A stretch of DNA of 64,000 nt from Rhodospirillaceae bacterium (GTDB lineage Bacteria > Pseudomonadota > Alphaproteobacteria > Rhodospirillales > Rhodospirillaceae). This document shows positions 1-9,349 of this stretch, one piece after another; position 1 is the stretch's first letter; every line of letters starts with the position of its first letter. The DNA lies in contig NSIP01000005.1 of the NCBI GenBank assembly GCA_002737725.1, positions 62,001 to 126,000 of the forward strand, given 5' to 3'. Position numbers and translations under genes: made by a program. The notes under the pieces are model-generated. The model was not told where the DNA came from and ran no database searches. It saw only the letters and a list, made by a program, of their open reading frames with translations.

Positions 1-319
1 CTTCAAACACACGACCCACAACCTCCAGCGGGCCAATCTCAAGCGTGATGACCGGCGAGTCTACGGCACCCACACGCAACTGCGCTGCGCTCATGCCTAA
101 TCCAAACGCGAGCACCGCCAACATGCTGATTGCGGGCGCATCCAGGCGTCGGTGCACCAATAACCCCAGAACCGCGTATACCGATATAGCAGGCACCGCC
201 CACGGCCACGGATCAACCAGCCAGGCGAAAAACACGCCGATGCCTGAGGCTAAAACCACCACCAGCCAAAGAAATGCTGAGCCCACCTGGGCCAGCACTT
301 CATCGCGCCAGGTTTCCAC
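1..319 (-). CDS. ComEC/Rec2-family competence protein, N-terminal part (runs off the window)
   Basis: The frame is open from the window edge back to an in-frame stop just upstream of 370. The visible part reads as two hydrophobic segments (around [20 protein letters not shown] and [16 protein letters not shown]), then a stretch ending in [10 protein letters not shown]. This is the layout of the N-terminal DUF4131-like region of ComEC, the inner-membrane channel for DNA uptake. I chose the GTG at 319 as start because the next in-frame stop is close upstream, but this is uncertain. The gene is divergent from gltX, and comEC beside gltX is a common alphaproteobacterial arrangement. Only about 106 residues are visible, so whether the gene is intact is unknown. 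Confidence 0.6.
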   Translation of the reverse strand, partial: METWRDEVLAQVGSAFLWLVVVLASGIGVFFAWLVDPWPWAVPAISVYAVLGLLVHRRLDAPAISMLAVLAFGLGMSAAQLRVGAVDSPVITLEIGPLEVVGRVFE

Positions 320-393
320 CCATGCCTGCCAGCCGCCACAAACAAAGGCGGAACGGCACTGGGTACCCCCATCTCAGTCGTGCTGCTCAAGGG

Positions 394-399
394 TATAAT
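394..399 (+). promoter_or_regulatory. Possible -10 element for gltX
   Basis: A perfect TATAAT lies 95 bases before the gltX start in the divergent intergenic region. No convincing -35 hexamer stands 16-18 bases upstream, so this rests on the -10 box alone. Confidence 0.3.
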
Positions 400-493
400 T
401 CCGGGCCTAGATAATGGTCGGGAGTATGTTAAATCAGCCGCACACTTTGTGGTACGTGAAGTCGCGTTCCTTTTGCTTTTTTCTGGCAGACCC

Positions 494-1897
494 ATGACCG
501 TTGTCACCCGATTTGCGCCCTCACCCACCGGCTACTTGCACATCGGCGGAGCCCGTACGGCGCTGTTTAACTACCTCTATGCCAAGCACACGGGCGGTAA
601 GTTTTTGCTGCGGATTGAAGACACCGACCGGGCCCGCTCGGCGCAAGAGGCCATCGACACCATTTTCGCCGGGCTCAATTGGATGGGCCTGAATTGGGAC
701 GGCGAGCCGGTGTTGCAGTTTTCGCGCGCCGCCAGTCACCGCGCAGCAGCCGAGCGTTTGTTGGCGCAAGGCAAAGCTTACAAATGCTTTGCGACGCCCG
801 AAGAACTGACCGCCATGCGCGAGGAGCAAAAAGCCAAAAGCCTGCCCCTGCGATATGACGGTCGCTGGCGTGATCGCGATCCAGCCGAGGCCCCCGCTGG
901 TGCAAAGGCCGTGATTCGCTTTAAAGCCCCGCAAGATGGGTCCACGACGATTGCGGATTTGGTTCAAGGCGACGTGACGGTTGCCCACCAACAACTCGAT
1001 GACATGATTTTGCTGCGCTCGGATGGCAGCCCCACGTATATGCTGTCGGTGGTGGTTGATGACATCGATATGGGCATCACGCACATCATTCGCGGTGACG
1101 ACCACCTGACCAATGCGTTCCGCCAATACCAGTTGATCGACGCGCTGGGGCACAAACCTCCAGCATATGCACATATCCCGCTGATCCACGGGCCCGATGG
1201 TGCGAAGTTATCCAAACGCCATGGCGCGCTGGGCGTCGAGGCCTATCGCGATATGGGTTTCCTACCTGAAGCCATCCGCAATTATCTGCTGCGCCTCAGC
1301 TGGGGCCATGGCGATGACGAAATCATTTCCGACTCCCAAGCCATTGAGTGGTTCGATATCCCCAATATCGGCCGCGCCGCCGCGCGTTTCGACATGGCGA
1401 AACTCACTAATCTCAATGGTCATTACATCCGCGAAGCAAAAGACGAGCGCTTGGTTAATTTGGTCGCGCCACTGATCACCGCAAAAACCGGCCTGGAGAT
1501 CGACGCGATCGCCAAGCAGCGCTTAACGCTGGGCATGGCAGGCCTGAAACAACGCGCCAAGACTTTGGCCGAGTTGGCCGACAGCGCCGCGTTTTATGCC
1601 CGCAAACGCCCGCTTACCCTGGACGACAAAGCACGCTGCGTTTTGGCCGACGGCGGCAAAGCGTTCCTGGCCGAGGTCTTCACCCAATTTGAAGCCCAAG
1701 GCAAATGGACCGCCCTTGAGCTGGAAGCCTGGGCGCGCACGACAGCCGAAGCCAAAGGCATTAAATTGGGCCAGGTCGCCCAGCCCATTCGCGTGGCTTT
1801 ATCGGGCTCGACCGTCTCGCCACCTGTGTTCGAGGTGATGGAGATCTTAGGCAAAGAGGAAACCTTAGCCCGGATCAAGGAGGTAGCAACTGCTTAG
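494..1897 (+). CDS. gltX: Glutamate--tRNA ligase
   Basis: A class I aminoacyl-tRNA synthetase of 467 residues that charges tRNA-Glu (in alphaproteobacteria often also tRNA-Gln, for later amidation). The class I signature appears as HIGG at residues 16-19, after the family opening RFAPSPTG, and the KMSKS-type loop is KLSKR at 238-242. The frame is open upstream to 380, but homologues begin a few residues before RFAPSPTG, so I start at the ATG at 494. The length is normal for the bacterial enzyme. The usual alphaproteobacterial neighbour gltA lies 2.6 kb downstream, separated here by two inserted genes. Confidence 0.96.
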   Translation: MTVVTRFAPSPTGYLHIGGARTALFNYLYAKHTGGKFLLRIEDTDRARSAQEAIDTIFAGLNWMGLNWDGEPVLQFSRAASHRAAAERLLAQGKAYKCFATPEELTAMREEQKAKSLPLRYDGRWRDRDPAEAPAGAKAVIRFKAPQDGSTTIADLVQGDVTVAHQQLDDMILLRSDGSPTYMLSVVVDDIDMGITHIIRGDDHLTNAFRQYQLIDALGHKPPAYAHIPLIHGPDGAKLSKRHGALGVEAYRDMGFLPEAIRNYLLRLSWGHGDDEIISDSQAIEWFDIPNIGRAAARFDMAKLTNLNGHYIREAKDERLVNLVAPLITAKTGLEIDAIAKQRLTLGMAGLKQRAKTLAELADSAAFYARKRPLTLDDKARCVLADGGKAFLAEVFTQFEAQGKWTALELEAWARTTAEAKGIKLGQVAQPIRVALSGSTVSPPVFEVMEILGKEETLARIKEVATA

Positions 1898-1995
1898 GCG
1901 GGCAGCGTCGCCAGTTGGTCATGCGTGTAGAAGCCGCTTTGGCTTCCGTGATGTCACTCGTACGCTGTATATAGCGTTTGGGGATGGAGTGTCGC

Positions 1996-3945
1996 ATGGC
2001 GTCACAAAACGTAGACCGTCGCAACTTCCTGTCGAAGGTTGCTGTCGCTAGCAGCGCAGCGGCTATCCCGACAGTTCACGCTGCAGAGCCTGCGAATAAG
2101 ACCCTCCCAGCCACTGAAGCGCGCCGCCTCGCCCCACCATCCGTGGCGCAACTTGCCGCAGATACAGGCGAAGCACGCCCCCAACTCCCCGCATCCGCAA
2201 CCGATTGCGGATCGGATTTTATGGTCGATGTCATCAAAACCCTCAACATCGATTACATCTTTTCTAATCCTGGATCGAGCTTCTTAGGCTTGCACGAATC
2301 AATCGTAAATTACGGTGGTAACAAGAGCCCCGAATTCATTACGTGCATGCATGAAGAGTCTTCAGCCGCCATGGCCAATGGGTACTACAAAGCCTCAGGG
2401 CGCCCAGCGTCGATTCTCTGCCACGGCACGGTGGGGCTTCAGCACGCATCCATGGCGCTTTATAATGCGTGGTGTGATCGCGTTCCCTTGATTGCCATTC
2501 TTGGCAACACCCTCGACAGCACTAAACGAGCAGGGGCTAATGATTGGCGGCATTCTGCGCAAGACCCGGCGGCCATCGTGCGCGATTTTACGAAATGGGA
2601 CGATCAGCCCATCTCGCTGCAAGCGTTCGCTGAGTCCATGGTTCAGGGCTACAAAATCTCGACAACACCACCGATGGAGCCCATCGTTTTGGTTGCCGAC
2701 AGCCAATTGCAAGAAATGGAGCTCGTGAGTCGCAGCGGGCTTTCGATTCCCAAACTCTCCCCGACTCTGCCGCCGCAAGGTGATGCTGGCGCACTTCGTG
2801 AGGCTGCTCAATTCTTGGTCGCGGCAGAACGGCCGGTGATTTTAGCTGACCGACTTGCGCGAACGGCAGAAGGCATGCGGCTTCTGGTTCAACTTGCCGA
2901 GACGCTGAACGCGCCGGTGGTGGACTTGACTAGTCGCCAAAACATGCCCACCACGCATCACTTGTATCAAAATGCGCAGAACAGAAAGCTCGTTGCGCAA
3001 GCCGATGTGATTCTCGGGTTAGAGGTCACCGACTTCTGGGGGCAAATCAATCAATTCAATCGAATTGATGATAGTAGCAGCCCGCGCATGAAGCCGGGAA
3101 CCAAGTTGATTCGAATTGGCGTGAATGACCTTTACATGAAATCCAACTATCAGGATTTCCAACGCTACGCCGCCGTAGATTTGTCCATCGCTGGCGACGG
3201 TGAGACAACGCTGCCAGCTCTTATTGATGCTGTGAAATCTGCGATGAGCGACAATCGAAAATTATCACTCGCTCCTCGGGCTGAGGTTTATCGCAAAATG
3301 TACGCGGAGAATTATGAAGCCGCACGCCAGGCCGCTGCGTTTGGTTGGGACGCAAGCCCGATCAGCACAGCGCGCCTCTGCATGGAGTTGTGGCAGCAGA
3401 TCAAGACTGAAGACTGGGCGCTTGTCTCGGTGGGCGCATCAGAAGGCTTCATCAGCAATTGGCCCCATCGCCTGTGGCATATTGATCGGCATTATCAATA
3501 CTTAGGCTATGGCGCAGGCGGTGGCGTGGGGTACGGGCTACCGGCCGCCGTCGGAGCCGCGCTTGCCAACAAGGCCTTAGGGCGTATGTCCGTCAACATC
3601 CAATGTGATGGGGACTTTATGTACGCCAATGGCGCATTGTGGACTGCCGCGCATCACCGCATTCCGCTGCTCACCGTCATGCACAACAACCGGGCTTACG
3701 CACAAGAAACCATGCTGCTGCAAGGCATTGCCAATCAGCGGAATCGTGGGGTTACGACAGCAAAAATTGGCACTGCAATCGAAGACCCCAATATCGACTA
3801 TGCAAAGCTTGCGCACGGCATGGGTGTTTGGGCCGAAGGCCCGATCACAGACCCCAAAGACTTAGCCCCTGCCATCAAGCGCGCAATTGGTGTCGTCAAA
3901 CAGGGGCTGCCTGCTCTGATCGATGTTGTCACCCAGTCGAGATAG
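1996..3945 (+). CDS. Tat-exported thiamine-diphosphate-dependent enzyme (acetolactate synthase-like)
   Basis: A 649-residue protein of the ThDP-dependent acetolactate synthase/benzoylformate decarboxylase superfamily. After a twin-arginine leader (DRRNFLSKVAVASSAAA, residues 7-23, with a plausible cut after VHA) come the N-terminal pyrimidine-binding domain with the activating glutamate (HEES, Glu120), a central domain, and a C-terminal diphosphate-binding domain. The last contains CDGDFMYANG (Asp538) followed by two asparagines at 564-565, matching the GDG...NN metal/cofactor motif except for Cys in the first place. I chose the ATG at 1996 because GGAG lies six bases upstream; the ATG at 1984 and TTG at 1978 lack this. 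The reaction cannot be named from sequence. Export is unusual for the superfamily. The next gene, 8 bases on, encodes a cytochrome c, which suggests an oxidative reaction passing electrons to a haem. Confidence 0.85.
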   Translation: MASQNVDRRNFLSKVAVASSAAAIPTVHAAEPANKTLPATEARRLAPPSVAQLAADTGEARPQLPASATDCGSDFMVDVIKTLNIDYIFSNPGSSFLGLHESIVNYGGNKSPEFITCMHEESSAAMANGYYKASGRPASILCHGTVGLQHASMALYNAWCDRVPLIAILGNTLDSTKRAGANDWRHSAQDPAAIVRDFTKWDDQPISLQAFAESMVQGYKISTTPPMEPIVLVADSQLQEMELVSRSGLSIPKLSPTLPPQGDAGALREAAQFLVAAERPVILADRLARTAEGMRLLVQLAETLNAPVVDLTSRQNMPTTHHLYQNAQNRKLVAQADVILGLEVTDFWGQINQFNRIDDSSSPRMKPGTKLIRIGVNDLYMKSNYQDFQRYAAVDLSIAGDGETTLPALIDAVKSAMSDNRKLSLAPRAEVYRKMYAENYEAARQAAAFGWDASPISTARLCMELWQQIKTEDWALVSVGASEGFISNWPHRLWHIDRHYQYLGYGAGGGVGYGLPAAVGAALANKALGRMSVNIQCDGDFMYANGALWTAAHHRIPLLTVMHNNRAYAQETMLLQGIANQRNRGVTTAKIGTAIEDPNIDYAKLAHGMGVWAEGPITDPKDLAPAIKRAIGVVKQGLPALIDVVTQSR

Positions 3946-3953
3946 GTAACCCC

Positions 3954-4334
3954 ATGCCCCAACGTTATGCCCTCGCTGCCGCCGCGCTGACCCTGTGGGC
4001 TTGTAGCACAATTGCGGCTGCCGATGAGACCAAGCCATCCGTGGCCCGTGGTCGTGACATCTTCATGAAAGTGGGCTGCTATCACTGCCATGGCACCCAT
4101 GGCCAGGGCAGCGGTGCAGGTTTAAAGTTAGCCCCAGACCCCTTGCCGACAGAAGCCATTGCCCAGTTCATTCGGGCAACAACGAGCACAATGCCCGCCT
4201 ACAGCGAGCACATCCTATCGGATTCTCAAATCGCTGATATTGCCGCTTACTTAGGCTCAATACCCGCAGCGCGATCGCCAGACGCGATCCCCGCACTAAA
4301 GAGTTCAAGCCAACACGTTAAGCCCCAGCGCTAG
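3954..4334 (+). CDS. Periplasmic monohaem cytochrome c
   Basis: A 126-residue secreted class I cytochrome c. It has a Sec signal peptide (hydrophobic run YALAAAALTLWACSTIAAA, cut near ADE), one haem-attachment site CYHCH at residues 42-46 and a likely axial methionine at residue 80 (TSTMPAYS), followed by the usual closing helix (SDSQIADIAAYLGSIP). It starts 8 bases after the ThDP enzyme stop and is surely co-transcribed with it. The natural reading is electron acceptor or partner of that enzyme, but this is inference. No other redox partner lies next to it. Confidence 0.9.
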   Translation: MPQRYALAAAALTLWACSTIAAADETKPSVARGRDIFMKVGCYHCHGTHGQGSGAGLKLAPDPLPTEAIAQFIRATTSTMPAYSEHILSDSQIADIAAYLGSIPAARSPDAIPALKSSSQHVKPQR

Positions 4335-4388
4335 CGCCATATCGTTGAAATAAGGACCAAAATCGCACTTTTTGGTGAGGTCCGAGCG

Positions 4389-4418
4389 TTGATTTGGAGG
4401 GTTTTTCCAGGCTATAAG
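4389..4418 (+). promoter_or_regulatory. Predicted sigma-70-type promoter of gltA
   Basis: TTGATT at 4389-4394 and TATAAG at 4413-4418 with an 18-base spacer. This leaves an 80-base leader containing a small hairpin (AGCCTT 4445-4450 / AAGGCT 4456-4461). It fits gltA having its own promoter rather than depending on the cytochrome operon. Confidence 0.5.
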
Positions 4419-4497
4419 CAGCCACAAATGCGGTGCCGGGGAACAGCCTTTACACAAGGCTTGCGTTTGCACTGCCGCACAACAAAAACCGAAAGGC

Positions 4498-5802
4498 ATG
4501 CCCGTGGCAAACAAAACAGTCACCGTCACTGATAACGAATCCGGCAAAAGCTGGAACTACCCGAAAATGAGCGGGACCACTGGTCCCGACGTTGTAGATA
4601 TTCGCAAGTTCTACGCCGATACGGGGATGTTCGCGTTCGACCCTGGATTCACCTCAACGGGCAGTTGCGAATCAAAAATCACCTACATCGACGGCGATAA
4701 CGGTTTGCTGTTGCACGGTGGCTATCCGATCGAAGAATTGGCCGAGAACTGCAATTTTGAGGAAGTGGCTTACCTACTGCTCAACGGCGAACTGCCCAAC
4801 GAAAAGCAGAAAGAGAAGTTCCAGCACGACCTGACCTATCACACCATGCTGCACGAACAAGTGCACAGCTTCTACTCGGGTTTCCGTCGCGATGCGCACC
4901 CAATGGCCGTGATGTGCGGCGTCGTCGCCGCGTTGTCTGCATTCTATCACGACAGTTTAGATATTAATAACCCCGAACATCGTCGCATTGCGTCGTATCG
5001 TTTGATCGCAAAAATCCCAACTATCGCGGCTTGGGCGTATAAGTATTCTATCGGTCAACCCTTTATGTATCCGCGCAATGACTTGGGCTATGCCGAGAAT
5101 TTCTTGCACATGATGTACGCCACGCCATGTGAGGACTACACGGTCAGCCCGCTTCTGGCGAAAGCGATGGATCGCATCTTGATCCTTCACGCCGACCATG
5201 AGCAGAACGCATCGACGTCGACCGTGCGCTTGGCTGGCTCCTCAGGCGCAAATCCGTTTGCTTGTATTGCCGCGGGCGTTGCCTCGCTGTGGGGCCCCGC
5301 GCACGGCGGAGCGAACGAAGCCGTGCTGAATATGCTGAAAGAAATCGGCACCAAAGATAACGTCAACAATTGCGTCAAACGCGCCAAGGATAAGAACGAT
5401 AACTTCCGCTTGATGGGCTTCGGCCACCGCGTCTACAAAAACTACGATCCGCGCGCGCGCATCATGAGCCGCACCTGCCATGAAGTGTTAGGCGAACTGG
5501 GAATTAAAGACAACCCGTTGCTCGACATCGCCATGGAGCTAGAGCGCATCGCGTTGGAGGACGAGTACTTCATCCAGAAGAAGCTCTACCCCAACGTCGA
5601 CTTCTACTCGGGCATCATTTTCCAAGCTATGAACATTCCCGTGACGATGTTCACGCCGCTTTTTGCCTTGGCCCGCACTACGGGCTGGATCGCGCAATGG
5701 AACGAGATGATCGAAGACCCCCAAAACAAAATCGGCCGCCCCCGTCAGCTCTATACGGGACAGACACCGCGCAAGTACGTTCCGATCAAAAAGCGGAAAT
5801 AA
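4498..5802 (+). CDS. gltA: Citrate synthase
   Basis: A 434-residue type II (hexameric-type) citrate synthase, condensing acetyl-CoA and oxaloacetate at the entry of the TCA cycle. The catalytic triad is visible: His269 in GPAHGGANE, His310 in [14 protein letters not shown] and Asp368 in [17 protein letters not shown] at 231-240 is also typical. Length matches the Gram-negative enzyme with its N-terminal beta domain. A predicted promoter lies just upstream and a strong terminator downstream, so the gene looks monocistronic. In related genomes gltA commonly follows gltX directly; here two redox genes sit between. Confidence 0.97.
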   Translation: MPVANKTVTVTDNESGKSWNYPKMSGTTGPDVVDIRKFYADTGMFAFDPGFTSTGSCESKITYIDGDNGLLLHGGYPIEELAENCNFEEVAYLLLNGELPNEKQKEKFQHDLTYHTMLHEQVHSFYSGFRRDAHPMAVMCGVVAALSAFYHDSLDINNPEHRRIASYRLIAKIPTIAAWAYKYSIGQPFMYPRNDLGYAENFLHMMYATPCEDYTVSPLLAKAMDRILILHADHEQNASTSTVRLAGSSGANPFACIAAGVASLWGPAHGGANEAVLNMLKEIGTKDNVNNCVKRAKDKNDNFRLMGFGHRVYKNYDPRARIMSRTCHEVLGELGIKDNPLLDIAMELERIALEDEYFIQKKLYPNVDFYSGIIFQAMNIPVTMFTPLFALARTTGWIAQWNEMIEDPQNKIGRPRQLYTGQTPRKYVPIKKRK

Positions 5803-5818
5803 AGCGATCTCAATTCAT

Positions 5819-5848
5819 AAAACGCCCGGTCTCAACACTGGGCGTTTT
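5819..5848. terminator. Rho-independent terminator between gltA and the convergent gene
   Basis: AAAACGCCC (5819-5827) pairs with GGGCGTTTT (5840-5848) around a 12-base loop. The stem has A and T runs at its ends, so it can stop transcription from both sides. It ends exactly at the stop codon of the convergent small membrane protein. Confidence 0.8.
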
Positions 5849-6084
5849 CATTTATAGGCCCAGTCTTCCGCACCCAGCGTTTTGATTTTGTGCTCCGATA
5901 TGCCATCGCCCGCCGTCATATAGAACGAGCCGAGCAACAACCCCGTACAATCGGCAAAGGCCAAGAAGGCCCACAGCATGCGCCACTGTTGCTCGATGTT
6001 GTCTGCCCACAAGAAAACGTTGACAGCGCCCGCCAACCCGAAAAGCACCGCATAGTCTGTTGCCCGTGTCGATGAGACTGTCAT
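5848..6084 (-). CDS. Small two-helix membrane protein of unknown function
   Basis: A 78-residue protein I do not recognise. Two hydrophobic segments (around YAVLFGLAGAVNVFLWA and WAFLAFADCTGLLLGSFY) suggest a hairpin inner-membrane protein with a short polar tail. A strong ribosome-binding sequence (AGGAGGGG, 3 bases before the ATG) supports translation. It is transcribed toward gltA and shares the bidirectional terminator. Confidence 0.65.
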   Translation of the reverse strand: MTVSSTRATDYAVLFGLAGAVNVFLWADNIEQQWRMLWAFLAFADCTGLLLGSFYMTAGDGISEHKIKTLGAEDWAYK

Positions 6085-6239
6085 GCTCCCCTCCTATCGC
6101 AAGCCTTTAGCTTACGCCTGCCATGGCCAAATCAAAGTCCGAAGCTTGGATCTGCGTTTTTAACACTTAACTCCTTGATCTGCCTGGCAACCTTCAACCT
6201 GGAATGCGCATTTGTTATGATTGGTATAGAGTGAGGCCC

Positions 6240-6508
6240 ATGGAAATATTGCCGATTGCCGCCTCGTCTTTAAACGCCGCCTCGCGCGCGACAGCAGTGC
6301 GCGCCAATAATATTGTCAACGCCACGACGCCGAATTATGCGTCTCAGGCGCCAGTTTATTCCAGCCAGACAATGGTGGCGTGGCTATCTTTTTCCAAGAT
6401 GTGGGCCAACCCGTCAACGTGACACTTGATATCATTGGGTTGAGGTCCGCCCTCGATCAATATAAAGCGTCTGCAGCCCTGATTCAGACCAGCATTCGAG
6501 ATGAATAA
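6240..6508 (+). pseudogene. Flagellar basal-body-rod-like gene (FlgC/FlgB-type ends), frameshifted
   Basis: The first frame (ATG 6240, GAGG three bases upstream) opens MEILPIAASSLNAASRATAV and then ANNIVNATTPNY, the N-terminal helix and ANN-TPxY motif of flagellar rod and hook proteins. Near 6363-6365 homology passes to another frame, giving PDNGGVAIFFQDVGQPVNVT and then IIGLRSALDQYKASAALIQT, the C-terminal rod helix, ending at TAA 6506-6508. One missing base explains the switch. The repaired product would be about 89 residues, shorter than true FlgC (about 135), so it was a minimal orphan copy even when intact. No other flagellar gene is in the window. Sequencing error remains possible. Confidence 0.7.
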
Positions 6509-6526
6509 GACCGCACTTGAGATCGC

Positions 6527-8515
6527 CTAATTATTTCGGGCCAAACTCAAGACCATCCGTGCGGCTTGGCGGCTCGGCGACGACCCCTCAGGCGAGAGCT
6601 TTGCCAACGCGACTTTGAAGTCATCTTGCATTGATCTGCGTGCGGCCTCGTCGTGCATCAGCGTGAGCACGTCTCGTGCCAGAACTTCACCGCGGACATC
6701 ATCTTGCAAGCGCTCGGGGACAGTTTCACGATTCATCAGAACATTGACCAGGTTCACGTACTTGGTCCTGATCAAGCGGCGTAAAACAAAAGCGGACACA
6801 GGATTGGCGCGATAAGCAATGATATGCGGAACCCCCGCCATTGCCAGTTCGAGCGAAACTGTCCCTGACGCAGCCAATGCTGCACGCCCAGCAGCGAAAG
6901 CATCGAACCGCTCGGATGTTGTGGTCACAACGATGGGCTTTCTGGGCCAGCTCACCACGGCGTCTTGAACCCGCGTGACAACATTGGGCACAGTTGGAAT
7001 AACAATACGAAGATGAGGCACCTGAGCGCACAGGGCCCGAGCAGCAACTTCAAACGCGCTCATCAACTGTTTAATTTCTGAGTTTCGGCTCCCCGGCAAT
7101 ACAATCAGCACGGCCTCATGATCGGCGATGTGATGGCGGCGGCGAAAGGCAGATGCGTCACCCTTGTCTGCCCCGCACTCAAGTACCGGATGACCAACCC
7201 AAGATGTGCTGAGGCCATATTTTGTGAAATAGGCTGGCTCGAATGGAAACAACGTCATCAAATGCTGAACCCAGCGCGCCAGTTGCTTGGCACGGCCCGG
7301 TCGCCACGCCCAGACTTGCGGGGCCACATAACGCACACGCGGAATCTGGCTGTGGCTTTTCGACAGCCGCTCATGCACACGGCCCGTAAAGCCCCAAGAA
7401 TCGATGGTCACAAGGATATCGGGGGATTGCGTCTTGATGTCAGCAACCGTTTCACGCACGCGGCGCAGCACCATAGCAGCATTGGGAATCACTTCAAAAA
7501 TACCAAGCAAAGCCAAGTCAGCGGGGTCGAACAAAGATTGCAGACCAGCAGCTTTCATTTCAGGTCCACCAATACCAATGATGCGGGCACGACCTTGGCT
7601 CTCATTATTCAGGGCGCGCATCAGCAAAGCCCCGAGCTGATCTCCTGAAGGCTCGCAGGCCACCACATACACCAGTGGTGAGTCTGTTGCTGTCGTTGCT
7701 TGGCTTGATACGCCCACAAGGAAAAGGCCCGCAGCATCACCGGCTGCAATCACTTCTGCGCGATCAACAATCAAGCTCTGCCCTGCTTCGACCGCGATTC
7801 CGCGCAAGCCTGCCGCAGCAGCATTGCGAACCGTTGCCACGCCAATCGTCGGCAGATCGACGCGACGTTCCTGCTGTGGCTTTTTCATTTTGACCAGGGT
7901 TCCGCCAACGCCGCCTTTCGCTCTGGCGATCAATGCGTCTGTTCCATCGGCGCACTCAGCATCAACGATCTGCCCGCCATTGATAACGACGGCTTGGCCA
8001 ATGTCACGCCGCCCAAGGTCACGCGCAGATACGATTCCGATGGCAATATCAGATTCGTCGTTCGCGGTCGGTTGGTGTCGCCCGAGCACACCCAATGGAG
8101 CTAAAACATCGGTGAGCACATCGTGTACACCGATCACGCGCAATCCTGCGTGCTCGATCTCGGCAATGACGGCTGACAACAAACCATTATCGCCGATAAC
8201 ACGTCCGGCCAAGCGCAAGAAAAACCGAAAGGTGCGTAAGTCGGGCCACAGGTTCAGCCATGTGGGGCGTCGCACGACCCCGACCATGACAATCTCGCGA
8301 ACACCCGCAGACGACATGAGCTCAAAGCCAGTGCCAGCTTGTCCGAAGCGTATCCAAGCATCTGGCTCTTGCCCCAACTCAGCACTTGTCGCGAAGCCCT
8401 TGAGTGCAAGTACGAAGTACGCTCGCCCGGACGCGCGACACGCTGCGATCAGCTGAGCGGGCAGCGCGCCACCACCTGCGATGATACCAATTTTTTCGTT
8501 TTGGGTGTGCGCCAT
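6527..8515 (-). CDS. Fused UDP-2,3-diacylglucosamine pyrophosphatase (LpxI) and lipid-A-disaccharide synthase (LpxB)
   Basis: A single uninterrupted 662-residue frame holds two lipid A enzymes. Residues 1 to about 269 are LpxI (former DUF1009): opening IGIIAGGGALP, C-terminal KPQQERRVDLPTIG with the conserved Asp220, ending AAGLFLVGV. Residues about 281-662 are LpxB, a GT-B glycosyltransferase: ACEPSGDQLG (usually AGEPSGD), PQVWAWRPGR, LPGSRNSEIKQL and ASGTVSLELAMAGVPHIIAY. The linker is only about 11 residues (SSQATTATDSP). LpxI cleaves UDP-diacylglucosamine to lipid X plus UMP; LpxB joins lipid X to a second UDP-diacylglucosamine. The fusion thus joins consecutive steps. It is the last gene of the cluster, 17 bases after lpxA. 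Confidence 0.93.
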   Translation of the reverse strand: MAHTQNEKIGIIAGGGALPAQLIAACRASGRAYFVLALKGFATSAELGQEPDAWIRFGQAGTGFELMSSAGVREIVMVGVVRRPTWLNLWPDLRTFRFFLRLAGRVIGDNGLLSAVIAEIEHAGLRVIGVHDVLTDVLAPLGVLGRHQPTANDESDIAIGIVSARDLGRRDIGQAVVINGGQIVDAECADGTDALIARAKGGVGGTLVKMKKPQQERRVDLPTIGVATVRNAAAAGLRGIAVEAGQSLIVDRAEVIAAGDAAGLFLVGVSSQATTATDSPLVYVVACEPSGDQLGALLMRALNNESQGRARIIGIGGPEMKAAGLQSLFDPADLALLGIFEVIPNAAMVLRRVRETVADIKTQSPDILVTIDSWGFTGRVHERLSKSHSQIPRVRYVAPQVWAWRPGRAKQLARWVQHLMTLFPFEPAYFTKYGLSTSWVGHPVLECGADKGDASAFRRRHHIADHEAVLIVLPGSRNSEIKQLMSAFEVAARALCAQVPHLRIVIPTVPNVVTRVQDAVVSWPRKPIVVTTTSERFDAFAAGRAALAASGTVSLELAMAGVPHIIAYRANPVSAFVLRRLIRTKYVNLVNVLMNRETVPERLQDDVRGEVLARDVLTLMHDEAARRSMQDDFKVALAKLSPEGSSPSRQAARMVLSLARNN

Positions 8516-8532
8516 GGCCGGTGGGCCGGCGC

Positions 8533-9342
8533 TTACGAGCCGTTACCGTTGGTCGCCGCTGAGGGCGAGCACAAGGGGCGCGCGGAATCGGCGCGAATGA
8601 AGTTCACAATATCCATAACACCAGCTTGATCGGCATAGATGTCGGCGACTTCATTCAGGCGATCAGCCATAGTGCCGTCTTGGCTGAACAACAAGCCAAA
8701 GGCCGCTCGTAATTTCTGGATGTCGGAGCGCGAGAACCCACGGCGCTTCAGCCCAATCAGATTCAACCCCGTGAGATGAGCCCGGTTTCCCTGGGCCGCC
8801 CCATAGGGGATAATGTCGCGGTCGACGCCAGTTTTGCCGCCAATCATGGCGTGCTTGCCGATGCGCACAAACTGCTGCACGCCACACTGGCCGCCAACAA
8901 TGGCGAACTCGCCGATCTGAACATGGCCGCCAAGCGCCACACCATTTGTGAGGATCACATTGTTCTCAATGGCACAATCATGGGCAACATGGCTGCCCAC
9001 CATGAAAAAGCAATTATCGCCGACACGCGTGACCATACCGCCCAACTCGGTCCCACGATGCATCGTCACGTGCTCGCGAATCACATTATTCTTTCCGATC
9101 TCAAGCCGTGAGGGCTCGCCTTTATAACGCAGATGTTGCGGCGGAGAGCCCAGCGCGCAGTACGGGTGAACAATCGTTCCTTCGCCTATCGATGTGTTCG
9201 GATCAACCGCCACATGCGAGAGAAGTTTAACGCCTTTGCCTAAGCGCACATGGGCGCCGATGATACAATATGGTCCAATCTCGGCACTGGCATCTATGTC
9301 TGCTGTCGGATCGATACCGGATGTCTGGTGAAAATTTACCAT
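8533..9342 (-). CDS. lpxA: Acyl-ACP--UDP-N-acetylglucosamine O-acyltransferase
   Basis: LpxA, 269 residues, carries out the first committed step of lipid A synthesis, moving an R-3-hydroxyacyl chain from ACP to the 3-OH of UDP-GlcNAc. The N-terminal two thirds show the hexapeptide repeats of a left-handed beta helix (for example IDASAEIGPYCIIGAHVRLG), with the family stretch HVAHDCAIENNVILTNG containing the catalytic His region. The C-terminal helical domain follows, with a short low-complexity tail (SAATNGNGS). It starts 7 bases after fabZ, so the two are translated from one message. Confidence 0.95.
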   Translation of the reverse strand: MVNFHQTSGIDPTADIDASAEIGPYCIIGAHVRLGKGVKLLSHVAVDPNTSIGEGTIVHPYCALGSPPQHLRYKGEPSRLEIGKNNVIREHVTMHRGTELGGMVTRVGDNCFFMVGSHVAHDCAIENNVILTNGVALGGHVQIGEFAIVGGQCGVQQFVRIGKHAMIGGKTGVDRDIIPYGAAQGNRAHLTGLNLIGLKRRGFSRSDIQKLRAAFGLLFSQDGTMADRLNEVADIYADQAGVMDIVNFIRADSARPLCSPSAATNGNGS

Positions 9343-9349
9343 CGGATCA

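Noticed and set aside
1930-1977. Terminator and promoter between gltX and the ThDP enzyme
   Set aside because: The two short inverted repeats (GAAGCC/GGCTTC and ACGCT/AGCGT) lack a T run and no paired -35/-10 hexamers with normal spacing were found.
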